From Tubiluchus corallicola (Eukaryota; Priapulida; Priapulimorpha; Priapulimorphida; Tubiluchidae), in the NCBI GenBank assembly GCA_030141605.1, contig JAQGDQ010000292.1, positions 230,263-294,262 of the forward strand: a stretch of 64,000 bases of DNA, read 5' to 3'. The translations under genes were made by a program, and so were the position numbers. Positions within the stretch are counted from its first letter, which is position 1. Every line of letters starts with the position of its first letter. A model generated the notes under the pieces. It saw only the letters and a program-made list of their open reading frames with translations, was not told the DNA's origin and did not search any database. This document shows positions 25,376 through 45,734 of the stretch, in pieces.

Positions 25376-26620
25376 TGAGAGAGAGAGAGAGAGAGAGGGG
25401 GGGTGAGAACGAATGAAGAAAGAACGAGACAGGGAGGGAGAGTGAAAATTATAAGTATTTCACGCCGTCTTTTCAGCATTTTGTAACATCTCTACTTTAA
25501 ACATGTAAGCTTTTGGGTACAGCATCTATACAGTTTTTGGGAATTTGAATAGCTGAAATGACGTATTGAAAGCTACATCAAAAAGTTGAAGACCTCGCAC
25601 AATGCAGTGGGTATGTAGTAAAGGTTCTTTTGCGTTCAATGAAGGGAGGAGCATGTGTGATCTATGCAAAATTTACTAATTTACATAAGCGCTGAAAAAA
25701 TTATCAGTTTACACAAATTGCACTCATTATTCTACAAATGGCGTCTGATTTTCTAATATAAAAATAAGGATTTTTGAGACGCGGAAATACAAGTTAACAA
25801 CTATCAAATTCAGAACTTTTGTTAGAAAAGTTTACTTTCTAATAATTTACATTTAATGGTCTTATATATAAAAACGAGATTTCAATATTGGCGAATTTCC
25901 TACTAAAATGGCATTCACAGAATATATAAATATAAGTTGCAAACTTATTACACGGACACAACATATTTAAAGTACGAAATATCTCTGAATATTGCAAGAA
26001 TTTTCGTTTTTCAGTACTTCCGAAAGTTCCACAAGTCCTATTCACCTCTCTCATGAGTTTCATCTTTCCTTTGCTGCAGAAACTGCAATATTTTTAGGTT
26101 GGACATAAGTATTCACCCTTGGGCTATACAGTGAATAGTTCGTGATCACCACTGCAGGTTTAGCATCACCAGCGAGAGCAAGTGCCTTCTTACAATAATA
26201 TGTAGTGAAAAAAGGTAGAAGTAGAAGTGAGAGACAGGTAATGAAAATTTCAATCTATCCAAAACATTGTCTTGCATAGATTAGATTAAATAATTTCTGT
26301 TAATAACTGTTAATTCCTTTGGTGGGTTTTGACGATGGCTTGATAATCATTGTTAAATAATAGTTCAGTATTAAATGTGGCAATACAAGTAATAACTCGA
26401 TTTCAGAGGAAAATTGTACTTAATAATATGCATAGTGAATGCTTCTTGTTTAACTCGGATTATTCGTATAGGATTATGCAGAAACTTATTAGGTTATATA
26501 TAACAATTTTTCAGAACAGTCCAAATAATTACTGAATGCGGATTTTGTGTTGCCTCTGTAGTACACGATTACGATACAGTTTTTCGTTGTTCGTACGTTT
26601 GGCACTTCGTTACAATAACA
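24164..26620. other. Divergent intergenic region
   Basis: Separates the starts of the ankyrin gene (minus) and the first SLC5 gene (plus), so it should hold both promoters; no core promoter could be assigned. It contains a GA microsatellite and a pair of diverged direct repeats: agtaaaacgtttactgg near 24838 and agtaaacgtttattgg near 25232. No coding exon was recognised. Confidence 0.5.
25287..25407. repeat. (GA)n microsatellite
   Basis: About 110 bp of GA units broken by a few G insertions and two ggggtgaga spacers. The antisense serine/leucine ORF over it is a repeat artefact. Confidence 0.95.
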
Positions 26621-29600
26621 ATGTCAGACACACAAAGAGATGGGATTATTGGACTGTTTATGGCTTACGCTCTGATGTTTATCATTGGCTTGGTCATGGC
26701 AAGAAAAGCTGATTCTGGCGGCATGGAACTAGATTCAAATACCTACTTTCTTGCTCGTCGCAAGATGGGCATCTTCGTTGGGACACTTAGCATAACTGGC
26801 AAGACACTATTTTTTTTAAATATTTCAATGTTTTAATGCTTGCAGTATGTTAGCTCAGCTATTTGAGTTTTTCTGAAGGAAACTTTGATCTGTTTTCTAA
26901 AGACATATCCGTATTCACGAAATAAAGCTACCATCACTCGAGCATCAGTCATACAGCATAGGGCAATATTCTGCTCTGAAGTACAATATCATGATAGCAG
27001 AATCTCTCAAAAGAATTTTGCTCATAAACCACTACAACAAGGCACACCAGAACACATCATACCACACTACACCAAACTACCATGCTACCTACAACTATGC
27101 CACCCACGCCACACCACACCTGCCGTACCACCCACACTACACCACACCACCTACGCGGTTGCACTACGCCACAACGCCCACAGCTTCATATCACATCATA
27201 TAATGCCACTCACACCACAATGATGGCGGCAGCGACAGCGATTATGACGACGATGATGACGACCACAACAACAACAGCAGCAGCAGCAACAACAACAACA
27301 ACAATTTTTATCTGCACGAATGGCGGTGTTCTTTAAGGATCTGTGATAGTCCCTATTTTGTTTTTACTGTATACACTTACCACACTATATATATATATAT
27401 ACTGACGACACTAGTCTCATAATACTTCTTGGAATATCTCTCTTAGCAATACCCGGCTAGAAAGGTCTTAAAAGTCTAAAAGTGACATTGAGTTAGTTTT
27501 GAACTGGGACCCAAACTACCTGTTTTAATACGAAGAAGACGACGTTTGTATCATTTTCTCGCCACTGGGAATATTGCCTATTTTAGATAATGGCCTTGCT
27601 TCTCTTTCCAATTGGCTTTGACTTGAGTTTTGATGTTAGATAGGAAAAATATCTTACAGAAGTGACACACTGAAAAAAATGGGATGTCCGCATCGTGCTC
27701 ATAATTTTCTTTATTTTCTAAAAAATACGTTGTTGCTGTTGGACTGTGGATATATAGTGTTTTTGTTTATAAAACCCCCCTGAAAACAAAGACGTTCTAA
27801 TTTTACTGAAGAGACTATAAAATAAATTGAGATTAACACTTTACTCAAACTTTTAGTGAAAAGTGAAAAAATAGTTTATTCCCCCACATTACAAGAAATT
27901 GATGACTATCGCTGTAATATTTTTCTCCTCCTTTTTTATGTTCCAGTATTGTAGCGGCTTCCTAAGATTCAGTTTATCTCACCATCTTGTCATTATTAAA
28001 TTACAGGAACATGGGCTGGAGGAGCTTATTTAGTTGCTATTGCAGACACAATCTACAGCGGCGGTGGATTTGTTTGGGTACAAAATCCATTTGCGTACGC
28101 AATTGGACTTTTTATATGTAAGTTCTGAACACTTCAAAACTAAAGCATTTTAAATATGTTTTCAAATTTCATTAGCTAATATTGGTCTAATTAATTAGCA
28201 GGACAATATTAACTATTATTAGCAACAAATTAAAAATAACTTACGCGAATACATAACTGTGTAACTTTGAATATCATTCCATGTGCTTCTTAGAATAAGC
28301 TAATATTTATTAATTTAAAGGCGCAACCTTTTTTGCCAAGAAACTACGAGAAAATGCCTATGTGACTATAGTAGATCCCATACAGGACAGATATGGTGAC
28401 GTCATTGGTGCTTTGTGTTCCATTCCAGTAATAATAAGCGATCTGCTCTGGTCGGCTGCTTTAATGTCCACTGTTGGTACGCAATAAATTAATTTTCAAA
28501 CAATGTGTAAACTACTTTTTTATTTTCCATTAGACGTGCGTTGTGTAATTTTTGCAAATTTGATAAGAAGGGCCTGTATCCTCCGAATGACCAATTCTTA
28601 ATTTATTATTATGACTAAAAATATTATGAGTAGTATTGAGCTGTAGCGTTTCTCTAAAGTATTATCTGTAATTTCTGGTTCACCACAGCCACCTAAGTTA
28701 TGACAAAACCTAGTAATAATAAGTTTGTAGCTTCTAACTGACATTAAAACATCCTCTGACAGTTGATATACTGTTGCAGTTTCAGAGTACTGCATGATCT
28801 TTTCTGGAATAGTTAGGACAGGTGACGGGCGGTTCACATAAATAATTATTAAGATTACCTTAATGTTTTTATTACTATTTTTAGGAGTAATATCCAAAGT
28901 CATTTTAAATGTGGACGACAAATTAACACTTGTAGTAACGACGTGTATTGCCATGGTTCACATCTTAGTTGGTGGATTATATGCTGTAGCCTATACTGAC
29001 TGCGTACAATTACTGGTGTCTTTTGTTTTGCTGGTATGAACTAATTGCAAGTCAGATTCATAGTATAAAAACTTTTGTTTCATGCTCAGGTTAAAATAAC
29101 CATGAATGGTTATCTAGCCTATCAAGTTTGAAAAGAGACGACGGCTAATTACGTTGGTGATTGGAAAGATAAAACGTGTCCTCAAAATTAGATTTAGTGA
29201 CATTTCTCGAAGCTTAGTGCATCAACAGTACCACATTTGATACTTTAAGTTCTGAATGTAGGGTTGTTCTTAAATTTCAGTATACAGTGATTTAATGGTG
29301 AGAGAAATTTATTATACTCGAGAGATTATTATGATTTTTTATGGCCAAGCCTTAAAAGGGCGCTCTTCAGTTTACATAAAAACAGAATATGCCTACGTCA
29401 ACTAAATTTGGTACATTTCTGTTTTTCCATAGTGGGTGACTGTTCCTTTTGCTATAGAACACGCGGCAGTGAAATCGATTATTGAAACGAAACAGATGTG
29501 GTTAGGAAGTCTTCAACCCAAAGATAGTGGTTTATGGTTCGATTTTGCGATGACAATGTTTTTTGGTGCAATACCCCAACAGGTAAACAGACTTAAAACA

Positions 29601-32540
29601 GTCTAACGTGAACAACAACCCACCTTAAAGTATTAACTAGAAAAAATGTGATGTATGAAAAAGAAGTGGCGTATTTATTATTATTATTATTTATTCTTAA
29701 TTTACTACTTATTGTAACTTTTTGTGGTCAATTGACGTAGAACTGTGATTTCTAAAACGGATGCGTTTTCGTTCTTTCTTCTCGTTTTTAATTTGCTGGG
29801 GATGTCTGCAACCAAAACATTCAGAACAGATTTCGCAACTATTTATTGCATCGCTGACGTGTTATTCTTGTTCATCATTAATAGACTTCGATTGTGCATT
29901 ATAAAGCTCGTATTGTTTTTCTAGTCTTTAATGCAAAGAGTTTTGGCTATGAAGACACCAAGCATGGCTTCCCTTGCGATGCTTGTTTCTGGATTTGGTT
30001 ACATTATCGTAGCTGTTCCTGCAATGATACTTGGAGCTGTAGCAGTTTCCACTGGTATAAAATTCTATGTAATGTTTTGTAATTAATTAATAACAATTAG
30101 AATGATATGATCCGGCCATAATTGTTGAATATCATAGTTTTTGTAATTGTCTAGTATTTCCAGCCTTCACACTTAGTGTGTGTAATAATAACATTTAGTT
30201 GTAACGGAGAGTCCAAGTATTGTAAACTATTTTTCAGATTGGAATGCCGTTTCTGGTTATGGTGGCGAGATACCTGTTCCTGCGAGTGATTCTATAATGC
30301 CAGTTGTATTCAAGTACCTCACTTCGTCTGTAAGTCTAAAGAAACAGTGCGCAGTAAGCCAATAACGTATAAAATACTCAATAATTTCTAATGTATTGTA
30401 GCGCACGCGTTTGGGTTCAAAGTATGGCATGGTTGCCAAACTAGCGTTACATGTGACCCCTAAAAGTACCAGTAGTTCAAACTTAAGTCTTCAAAATTAT
30501 TGTTTTACAAATATTTCGGCTTTTATTGGTTAAATCTTCACACCTTTTTGCTTTCAACCAATAAGGTTTCATTTTGGTATTCCTCTCCATTCCTTAATCG
30601 ATTCTTAGTTTTTTCGTCTTGTCTTCTCTGGCTACACGGGAAGGTTCATTCTGGCCCAATCTTCTTCTACCACTGGCCTATATGTTCGGTGGTCTCTCCA
30701 ATTAACATGTACGCCTTTAGTGGATAATTTCAATAAAAACTATTCAGTGACCACTGCTCTGTTGGCTGGCAGTTTCTTGAAGATTTCCCCTCTATGTTTA
30801 TGAAGGCACGATAATCGGTAAAGGCACATATGCAGTAGGACTTTTTTGCCTTTCCTATAATGTAATAATTCTGTAGTTGAGAATATTATCTGTGTTTGCA
30901 ACCTTTTGCAACCTCCTTTGGAAAGATATTCTGTTCGTAGGCAAGCAGCTCCTATTCATTTTCCTGGAGCAAACACTTCTGGGGCAAAAATATACTTGTA
31001 GGATTATTAATGTTCTGCAGAATCGGTTGTTTTGCTTACGCCCGAAACTAAATACAGTTAAATTCAGTCACAAGAACGTTGTTTGTCGTACAACTCGCAC
31101 AATACCCGTGCCATTGTGAGGTTGCCTGTCCTGGGGATTTATGTCAGAACTTAGCCTGACGTATTATTCGCCAAAATGTCTGAAAACTACATACTGTGTT
31201 CAAAGGAATTTACGGATGTATTCATCAAGTTAAAAAATTCACTTTTATTAACTTCTTTCCACAACTGTGGATTCGCCAAAACGACCTTCTCATTTATCTT
31301 TGGTGTTTGCCTGCTTCTGTCACTAACGCCAATGAAAATATAAAATTTACTAAGTACTTCTATATTATTTTCTAAAACCTTTTTGCCTTTCAGTAATTTC
31401 AGGCTACACATTAAAGACCATTGAAAATAATGTGACTTCTCGACCAAATGTATACTGTATACTCGGTATTCAGTATATGTATACATGTATACTGAATTTC
31501 ACACTTCACTATGACATGACTGCTTCCCAAAACGACTCACATAGAATCTGTTTCATTTCAGAGTGTTGCAACCTGTGGTTTAATTGGGTTATCTCTGGCT
31601 GTATTATCATCCTTAGATTCAACCTGTCTTAGTATGAGCACCGTTTTTGCACACAACATATTTCATCGAATACTGTGGGCGAAGGTAATACGAAGCTATA
31701 AAATTCATGTATTAATTCAACGCAATAGAATTTAAAATTTTCAATAGAATGTACTCTAAATTTCAGTTAAATTTTATCGTTTTTTTTAATTATTGTAATC
31801 GTATTGTCTGGTATATCGTATATAGCATGGTAATTATAATTTTTTTTACTATAGCGTTCTGAACAATGGATATTTTGGGCATATTGTTTATTCTTTGCTT
31901 TAATTTTTGTTTATTCCAGAGTTCTGAAAGATGGATACTTTGGGCATTTCGTGTTGGAGTTTTTATTTTTGGTCTAATTGCGATCATTGTTGGGATGGTA
32001 ACAGAATCTGCTCAAGTGACTGGCTTTCTTATTGTGTGTTCTGATTTGTTATATGTGGTGGTATTCCCGCTCTTGACCACTGCAATGTATTTCCCTTGTT
32101 TCACAAACACGTACGGTGCTTTAGCATCTATTATTGTGTCTGTCGTACTGAGATTGGGTGGTGGTGACCCTACTCTCGGTCTCCGACCTTTCATTTTTTA
32201 CCCGTATTACAATGACACTGACGGGCAAATCTTTCCATTTCGTACGTTTAGCATGCTGATTGGCGCTGTAACTTTATTTGTTGTTTCTTTTGTTACGCAG
32301 TGGATATTTAGCTCCGAGAAAAGAGCCCGGCTTGATATTCTCAAGTGGAGCGTTTTGCCAAAGTTAAAACCAGCAAGTGATGAAAATCTAGACTCAGTCA
32401 AAAATAGGGAAACTGGAGTCGATTATCAGCAGTCCAGTCAGGAACAATCGGACTCAAAGTGTCGAGATCCTGAAAAATATACTTACGAAAATGTCACTTG
32501 TTTGGAGTTCAATGAACCAGAAGAACGTACTTATTTATAA
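26621..32540 (+). CDS. SLC5A7: Sodium:solute symporter, choline transporter-like (first copy)
   Basis: Nine exons: 26621-26798, 28007-28117, 28321-28476, 28885-29033, 29433-29582, 29925-30054, 30238-30329, 31562-31684, 31920-32540. They join in phase to 569 aa, near the ~580 aa of animal high-affinity choline transporters (CHT1). Family signatures include YVTIVDPIQDRYG, LVGGLYAVAYTD, VPFAIEHAAV, AIPQQSLMQRVLA, SSLDSTCLSMSTVFAHNI and SDLLYVVVFP, ending with PFIFYPYYN and a hydrophilic cytoplasmic tail. CHT proteins carry choline with Na+ and Cl- across the plasma membrane through about 13 helices. The NGT-x-E motif after the first intron of CHT1 is replaced by VAIADTIY, so choline specificity is doubtful. 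Intron 1 starts with GC instead of GT (26799-26800). The second copy lies 2.1 kb downstream. Confidence 0.88.
27040..27310. repeat. Low-complexity CAC-rich and trinucleotide tract in intron 1
   Basis: Degenerate accacacc-type units (27050-27215) pass into mixed CAG/CAA/GAC trinucleotides (27225-27305). Open frames across it are histidine/threonine-rich repeat translations, not exons. Confidence 0.75.
31855..31984 (+). repeat. 65-bp tandem duplication of the exon 9 acceptor edge
   Basis: The intron just before exon 9 contains tatag followed by CGTTCTGAACAATGGATATT. Exon 9 itself starts 65 bp later with ccag followed by AGTTCTGAAAGATGGATACT. The resemblance covers the acceptor and about 32 bp of exon, then fades. 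The intronic copy is open and reads RSEQWIFWAYC against SSERWILWAFR. Because 65 is not a multiple of three, using the upstream acceptor would shift frame and stop about 20 codons into exon 9. Confidence 0.7.
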
Positions 32541-34685
32541 AGCATCTCTGCAGGTTCTATAATACATGTACATACCCATATATATTATAGGACAAATTTG
32601 GACACTTGTCTCATTTGTCTAGACGTCGGCACATAAATAAGCAGCAGATAAATAAACCGAGTTTTTTTTACGCTGTTTCGAGTTTGTGTGTTCGAATGAA
32701 TAATTGATGATTAATTTTGTTGTTCCTAACACGCAGTAAAAATTTATAAGCGATGCGCACATACTGCTAGCGCGTTCAAAACAATTTTTACGTATGTACA
32801 TTATGAAAGCTGCCATATTGTTGTCTTAATATTAATCCTACGACGACTAAATTTTCAATGAAACTATTAATAATATTGCGCAATGCTAAGAACAGGAATG
32901 CTTCAACAACTTTAACTTAGACCATGCCTTTAACTCCATTTGCAACTCGTTCTCTCTCTCGGTGCAATATTCAGAGCTTAGCTTCACGAAGACACATTCC
33001 AAAATATAGTGACCTTAGTAGTTTTAGAGACAAATAGAATAAAGAATATATTGTAACCAATCACAGACGAAAGGGCAAAGGCCACCCGGTTTGGTTAGTC
33101 TAGGTGATTTCGTTGTTCACATCTAAACTGCATTTAATTATTTCACATTTTCCGTCTTTCAAGTTTGGTATCAAAATCTAATTAATTGTGAGTTTCGTAA
33201 CATCATTACATTTTTTTACAAAGTCATCCAGAAAAAACATTTCCTGCAAATTCTTTAGTAAAATAAAAATTACAAGTCAAAAATGCGTAAAAATTTAACA
33301 GAATAACAGTGAATATATAACGGTCAAGGTCCTGCAAACAAGAAACAATTTAATTGTAAGTCGTATGCTTTGTTTTTGCTGAACCTTGTAAACATGATGT
33401 TTAAAATTATATTTCCACACCGAATAAAATAGTTTTTTCAAAATTTCCTGAAATTAATAGCATGTCTAAATTAATCAGTGTGCAATACTTACTTTACTAA
33501 ACGAACAATTATACAATTACACAAACGACAAACAAACAAACGACGAATGAATAAACAAAAAGCATAAAACATAAACGAAAGAATGAGAAAACGGATAGAG
33601 CGAGTAAGGAAGTTAACAAATTAACGGACAAACGCATGAATGAATGAATATACAGGCAAGCAAGCAAACATACAAATCAAAAATTGCCTCCAAGGTAACA
33701 CGTAAGCTCAGAGAAACTTGCCCTCTGCATTTCATTTCACAACTGCAAAAAACTATTTTGAAAACCTGCTGCACTTGGTGACAAATGACCAAAGGCTATG
33801 AACGTACTTGAGAAGTGCTACGCCAGTTTGCAAAAAGTTTTATAGCGAGCCACGAGTGGAATGTGACAGGAAGCTTGGCTTGACACTCCAAATGTACGGT
33901 AAGTTGCAACATTTTTTTCGGCCATTTTATACTATAGATTCACGATAAGATATTCGGCCTAAAATAGTGGATAGGATTCAGCTGTCTATGTAGGTTCTTC
34001 TTACGTGTAAAAACGATGATAAAAATAATTTTGCAAAATTGTAACTTTTTGATGCGTTATAACCATTTTATAAGAGAGCACGTCAACTCTGAATTCGAAT
34101 GAGCTGAGTAGCCAGCTAATAGCCTTCGTTATCTAATATGAACTTGAAAGCGCAATAATATGCTTAATATGCACAGCAGTGCTACAAATGCATGGGAAAA
34201 GTTCACTTTCTCAAGTATTACAACTTTCATTTTCAAGCAGTTACCCTTGGAATGCTTTTAACGTGCCCTTTAGCATAGATTTTGTTTCAAGACTACATAA
34301 CCTGCTGTTTTCATCATCGTAAGGGTTTACAACACTGACTTTGATATCGTTACAAGTAATACATAACAGCAAAATATTGTTACTATTCCAAAACGCATTC
34401 AATTGTTTAAAAACAACTGTAAAGAAAAATATTGTAAACAATCCGAATATCAGGTAACATTAAAATTGCCTAGGCTATGCAAGTTGACAATTTGTATATC
34501 ATAAACTACGTGTAGTTTATTGTGTAGATCGTAAACTACGCATGTGTAATCTTCTAAAAATGCTAAACATTTTTCAAGGATTTTTCTCTTGGGGCATTTA
34601 TTTCAGATCCGTTCGAAGATGAGATACTTGTTCATCATTATCCCCAATTAAACGTGTTGTTTTTTAATTATTGCAGTCATCAAAT
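32541..34685. other. Region between the two transporter genes
   Basis: Holds the 3' UTR of the first gene and the presumed promoter of the second. A degenerate tetranucleotide run (AAAC/GAAT-like) spans about 33510-33670. An acceptor-like ttttaattattgcag ends at 34676, ten bases before the second gene's ATG, suggesting an upstream noncoding exon. No other coding exon was seen. Confidence 0.45.
32651..32656 (+). promoter_or_regulatory. Candidate polyadenylation signal of the first SLC5 gene
   Basis: AATAAA 111 bp after the stop codon. Confidence 0.45.
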
Positions 34686-42359
<7,674 letters not shown>

Positions 42360-42475
42360 TTAGTGATTGACAGTAGGATAAAAACTCAGGAGCTATTTAA
42401 TGTTATTTACAGGTAGAACAGAGAAAAATGTATAAAGAATTACATAAAAACCCCAAATCCATTTCACTGACATAC

Positions 42476-42481
42476 AATAAA
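42476..42481 (+). promoter_or_regulatory. Candidate polyadenylation signal of the second SLC5 gene
   Basis: AATAAA 117 bp after the stop codon. Confidence 0.45.
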
Positions 42482-43318
42482 GTAATCTAAAGTAAAGTTT
42501 TAGGAAATATCTTATAAGACATACAGCCACTGTAGGCCTTCTTATTAAAAATAAGTTTAAATTTCTGGTAATTATTAAATATTGTAAAATTCGTTGTGAA
42601 ATTTTGTGTGTGTAAATGTTTAAACGAGTATTTGTTCTTTTTTACATTGACTTTGCTCTGCACTCTGCAAGCTGAGGTCCAGCACTTAGCAGCAGCACTT
42701 ACTTAATGTAAAAGGTTGTGGTGGGAGTGGACCAACCACAATATCAAGGATATTTTCCTAGAGAATTCATATCGAGGATATTCTTCTAGAAAGATGTCTT
42801 ATCCACATTCTGATGAATAAATATTTTTTCTCAACAAGGGAAACTGCAAGGACAGGGAAGCAAATTAAACTGCCCGGAAGAATTTTTCCTCGGCAGTTAC
42901 AAATCTAATTAAAGACCAGGTTCAGCATTGCTAAACTCTAGTCATTAAACAAAAACTGTGACCATTCCACTACTCCTCACCCTCGTTTAGCAAACAGCTT
43001 TTTATCTAATCAGCTAGCAATGATCTATGAACATGATTTCATGATCACATCATCAGTGGATACTGGCTGCACTTTTACCATGTCAAGTATATTGAATGAG
43101 ATGAGCATGAGCATAAACTAATGAAAGTACATTACCATATCATTTCCACTTAAAGATCACTTGACTACTTGCCTGCATTTTCCTCTTTTATGTTCACTGT
43201 ACTTAATCTGTGTAAGCAGTCTTTTCTGGCAAAAAAGGTGAATTGCACGATATGTCAATTATTTCACAGTGTCAATTAATACCGCGTCCAAGAGTGAAGT
43301 GTACGATGAGTCATAGTA

Positions 43319-43465
43319 CAGTTAAACCTTGTTATAAAACCCTCTTTCATAATACCAACCTCGATTAATGAGTAGTTTTTTGTCAAAACAAAATGTCTGT
43401 ACTTGCATAGACATGTATGTGTTATTGCACTGTTCCAAAGTGGGTGGTATAAAGAGGCTTGATTG
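43319..43465. mobile_element. pogo-like MITE, 147 bp
   Basis: Left end CAGTTAAACCTTGTTATAAAA; right end read inversely CAATCAAGCCTCTTTATACC. Both are flanked by TA (43317-43318 and 43466-43467), the target duplication of the Tc1/mariner/pogo group. It is too short to encode anything. Confidence 0.65.
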
Positions 43466-44004
43466 TACTTTAGTTAAACACTAAATGACCTCATCCAGAC
43501 TAAGCAAAGTGAAGGGTTAATAAGATAAAAGAATTAACATTAGGCAAATTTTTATATCACAGCATCAAATGGATTTTCCTTCTTTTTCAAATATATAATT
43601 AAACAAAAAAGTAGTTTTGAAATGGAATAAATATTTTATTCTTACAGTTAGTTATTTTGTTACACATATAAAAATCAAGCCAGATTCATAAAAATGTTGT
43701 TTTTCAGTCATTTTGTGTAATTGCGTAAATAAAAAAATTAGTTGAGATTCATTTCTCTGTTGTATAAACATATCAAAATGAGCACGAAAACTACAAAAAA
43801 CTAACTAGTGACACTGGTATCAAAACAACATTACAAGACTTTAAAATATGGGTAAAGTTGACTTTTTTGGACGGCAAATTTATCATTAACATTGTCATTC
43901 TACAAGCCACTTCTTAAAATGTGTTGTTTTAGGACGGAAACATTAATAATCATACGTCTTTTTTCGCACTGACAAAAATGTTTAGGGAGAAAAAGATTAA
44001 AGTT

Positions 44005-44669
44005 ATATGTGTGCTTGCAAACCAAAACCGTCCATAAGTCGGCATAGTTAAAACTACGTTATGGTGCTATGCAGTAGAATGTACCAAAAATTTGGTCAAA
44101 TGTCAATTTTTTTGTTTTTTTATAAAAACAAACGCTAAATATATTAGACTTTTTTATTCTAGCAGCAAGTTATCAAGAAAATGTCCAAAAAATACTAAAA
44201 ATCCAATTTTATAATCCTATGCTCATTTTTCTGCCTAGAAACTAGTACTGTATTTGCAAAAAAACAGGTATTTTCAAACGCAGATAGTATCTCATGGAAG
44301 CAGTCATTTTGCTTCAGGGTTTTTTCTGTTCACAAGCCCAAATCTTTGTCAGGAAGAGCAATCTACTGGATTTCAACATAAATTCAATGTGCTCTTGCAA
44401 AGTCCATAGCAACCGTATGGTTGCAAAGTGTTTTGTAGAGGCGCGACAAAAAACAATGGCTGACTTTAACAGTGATTTTCTCAGATCATGTTTTTCATTG
44501 CATAGCCTGCACCTCAAATTCAACGTGGATTACCTCAGTTTAGAAATAACATAGAGCAATGAGCTTGGTATCAAAATGATCCTCATGAAATGGAGACTCA
44601 GGGTATGTGAATAACAAGAAAACGTTAATTGCCGACTTATGGACGATTTTGCTACGCAAGCACACATAT
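44005..44669. mobile_element. MITE-like element with ~40-bp inverted ends
   Basis: The left end (44005-44044) includes TATGTGTGCTTGC and GTCCATAAGTCGGCA. The right end (44628-44669), read inversely, includes the same two blocks in the same order with similar spacing. The interior of about 580 bp holds an 86-aa ORF without recognisable motifs. I could not fix a target-site duplication, so superfamily and outer limits are open. Confidence 0.6.
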
Positions 44670-45734
44670 GCTTATAACCTGGATACTACTATTTTTCTTT
44701 CCGTCTTTTTCCCTTCCTCCCCCCTCTCTCCAGTTCATGTGATAATATAATTTCATTACTTCATTACTTATAACAAGCAAATGGAGTACTTGTCTTGATA
44801 AGCAACTGTAGTTCTCTATATTTTCTCTTCCCTCACACAATCAACCCAATAAGGTAGTGATTTATAAAGCCACTGATGAGCTTCAACTAGCATTCGCTTT
44901 GAGATGAAACAGCTAACAGCTTTTTACTACTTCTGCAAGAAAAAAATAACAAGTATTAAGCTAAATCAAACCACGGCACACAATAAACAGCTTGACATTG
45001 GCCAGCTTTCTTTTCTGAATTGCTACAGCAGTCCATAAGTAAACAGCAAAGTTCTTTACAGTGCGGTAAGTTCTTGCTCAATGATGGTAATTTACTTTAG
45101 CAAGTGCAATGTTAAGTGAAATATCGCTTAAAATATAAACAAGCAGCACAACTTTCCTTTGCGTCAGTTTTAGCTGATTTAAGTGTTTTCGATACAAGTA
45201 TAAGCTTGGCTATTTGCTTATTAATTTCTACTTTTTAAATGTACATGCTTTCATTATGTCTAATTTTATTTTGCATTATTCTTTTTTCAAAATTTTATTA
45301 AAACAGCATCAAGCAACTGTACCTGTCTTAACTTGTCATTTCTTTTAATTTCACAGATGATGATCTGTTTGAGCAAAAGTTCTGTACAAATAAATCAATG
45401 TGCGACTGCTTACATTGTTTCTTTTTACTTGCACATTATTTCAATCTTTCAAAAAGCCTTTACTCCACTAACTACAAGTATATAAACCTCACTTTACTGC
45501 ATTTGACTGTTTCTGAAAAATATCTATCACAGATAGCATGGAGCCATTCCTGCTGAAAATTGCCTCAACCACAGCTGTGGTATTTTTTTATCATGTCCAC
45601 AGCAACAATGGCAATGACAATGATGATGACACCTGACAACATTGACTACTTGTTCCTCATTCTTGGAATAGGTCAAATAAAATGTTTTTTCCATATTTTC
45701 CAATACACAAATGCTATAAAAATTTACGGTAAGA

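Larger units (their letters stand above)
42482..45734. other. Convergent intergenic region
   Basis: Lies between the 3' ends of the second SLC5 gene and AHI1. Apart from the two inverted-repeat elements listed separately, no exon was recognised. A minus-strand AATAAA near 45297 could serve AHI1. Confidence 0.45.

Noticed and set aside
26885..27336. His/Thr-rich ORFs of 70-112 aa
   Set aside because: Low-complexity intron 1 sequence of the first SLC5 gene with CAC and CAA repeats.
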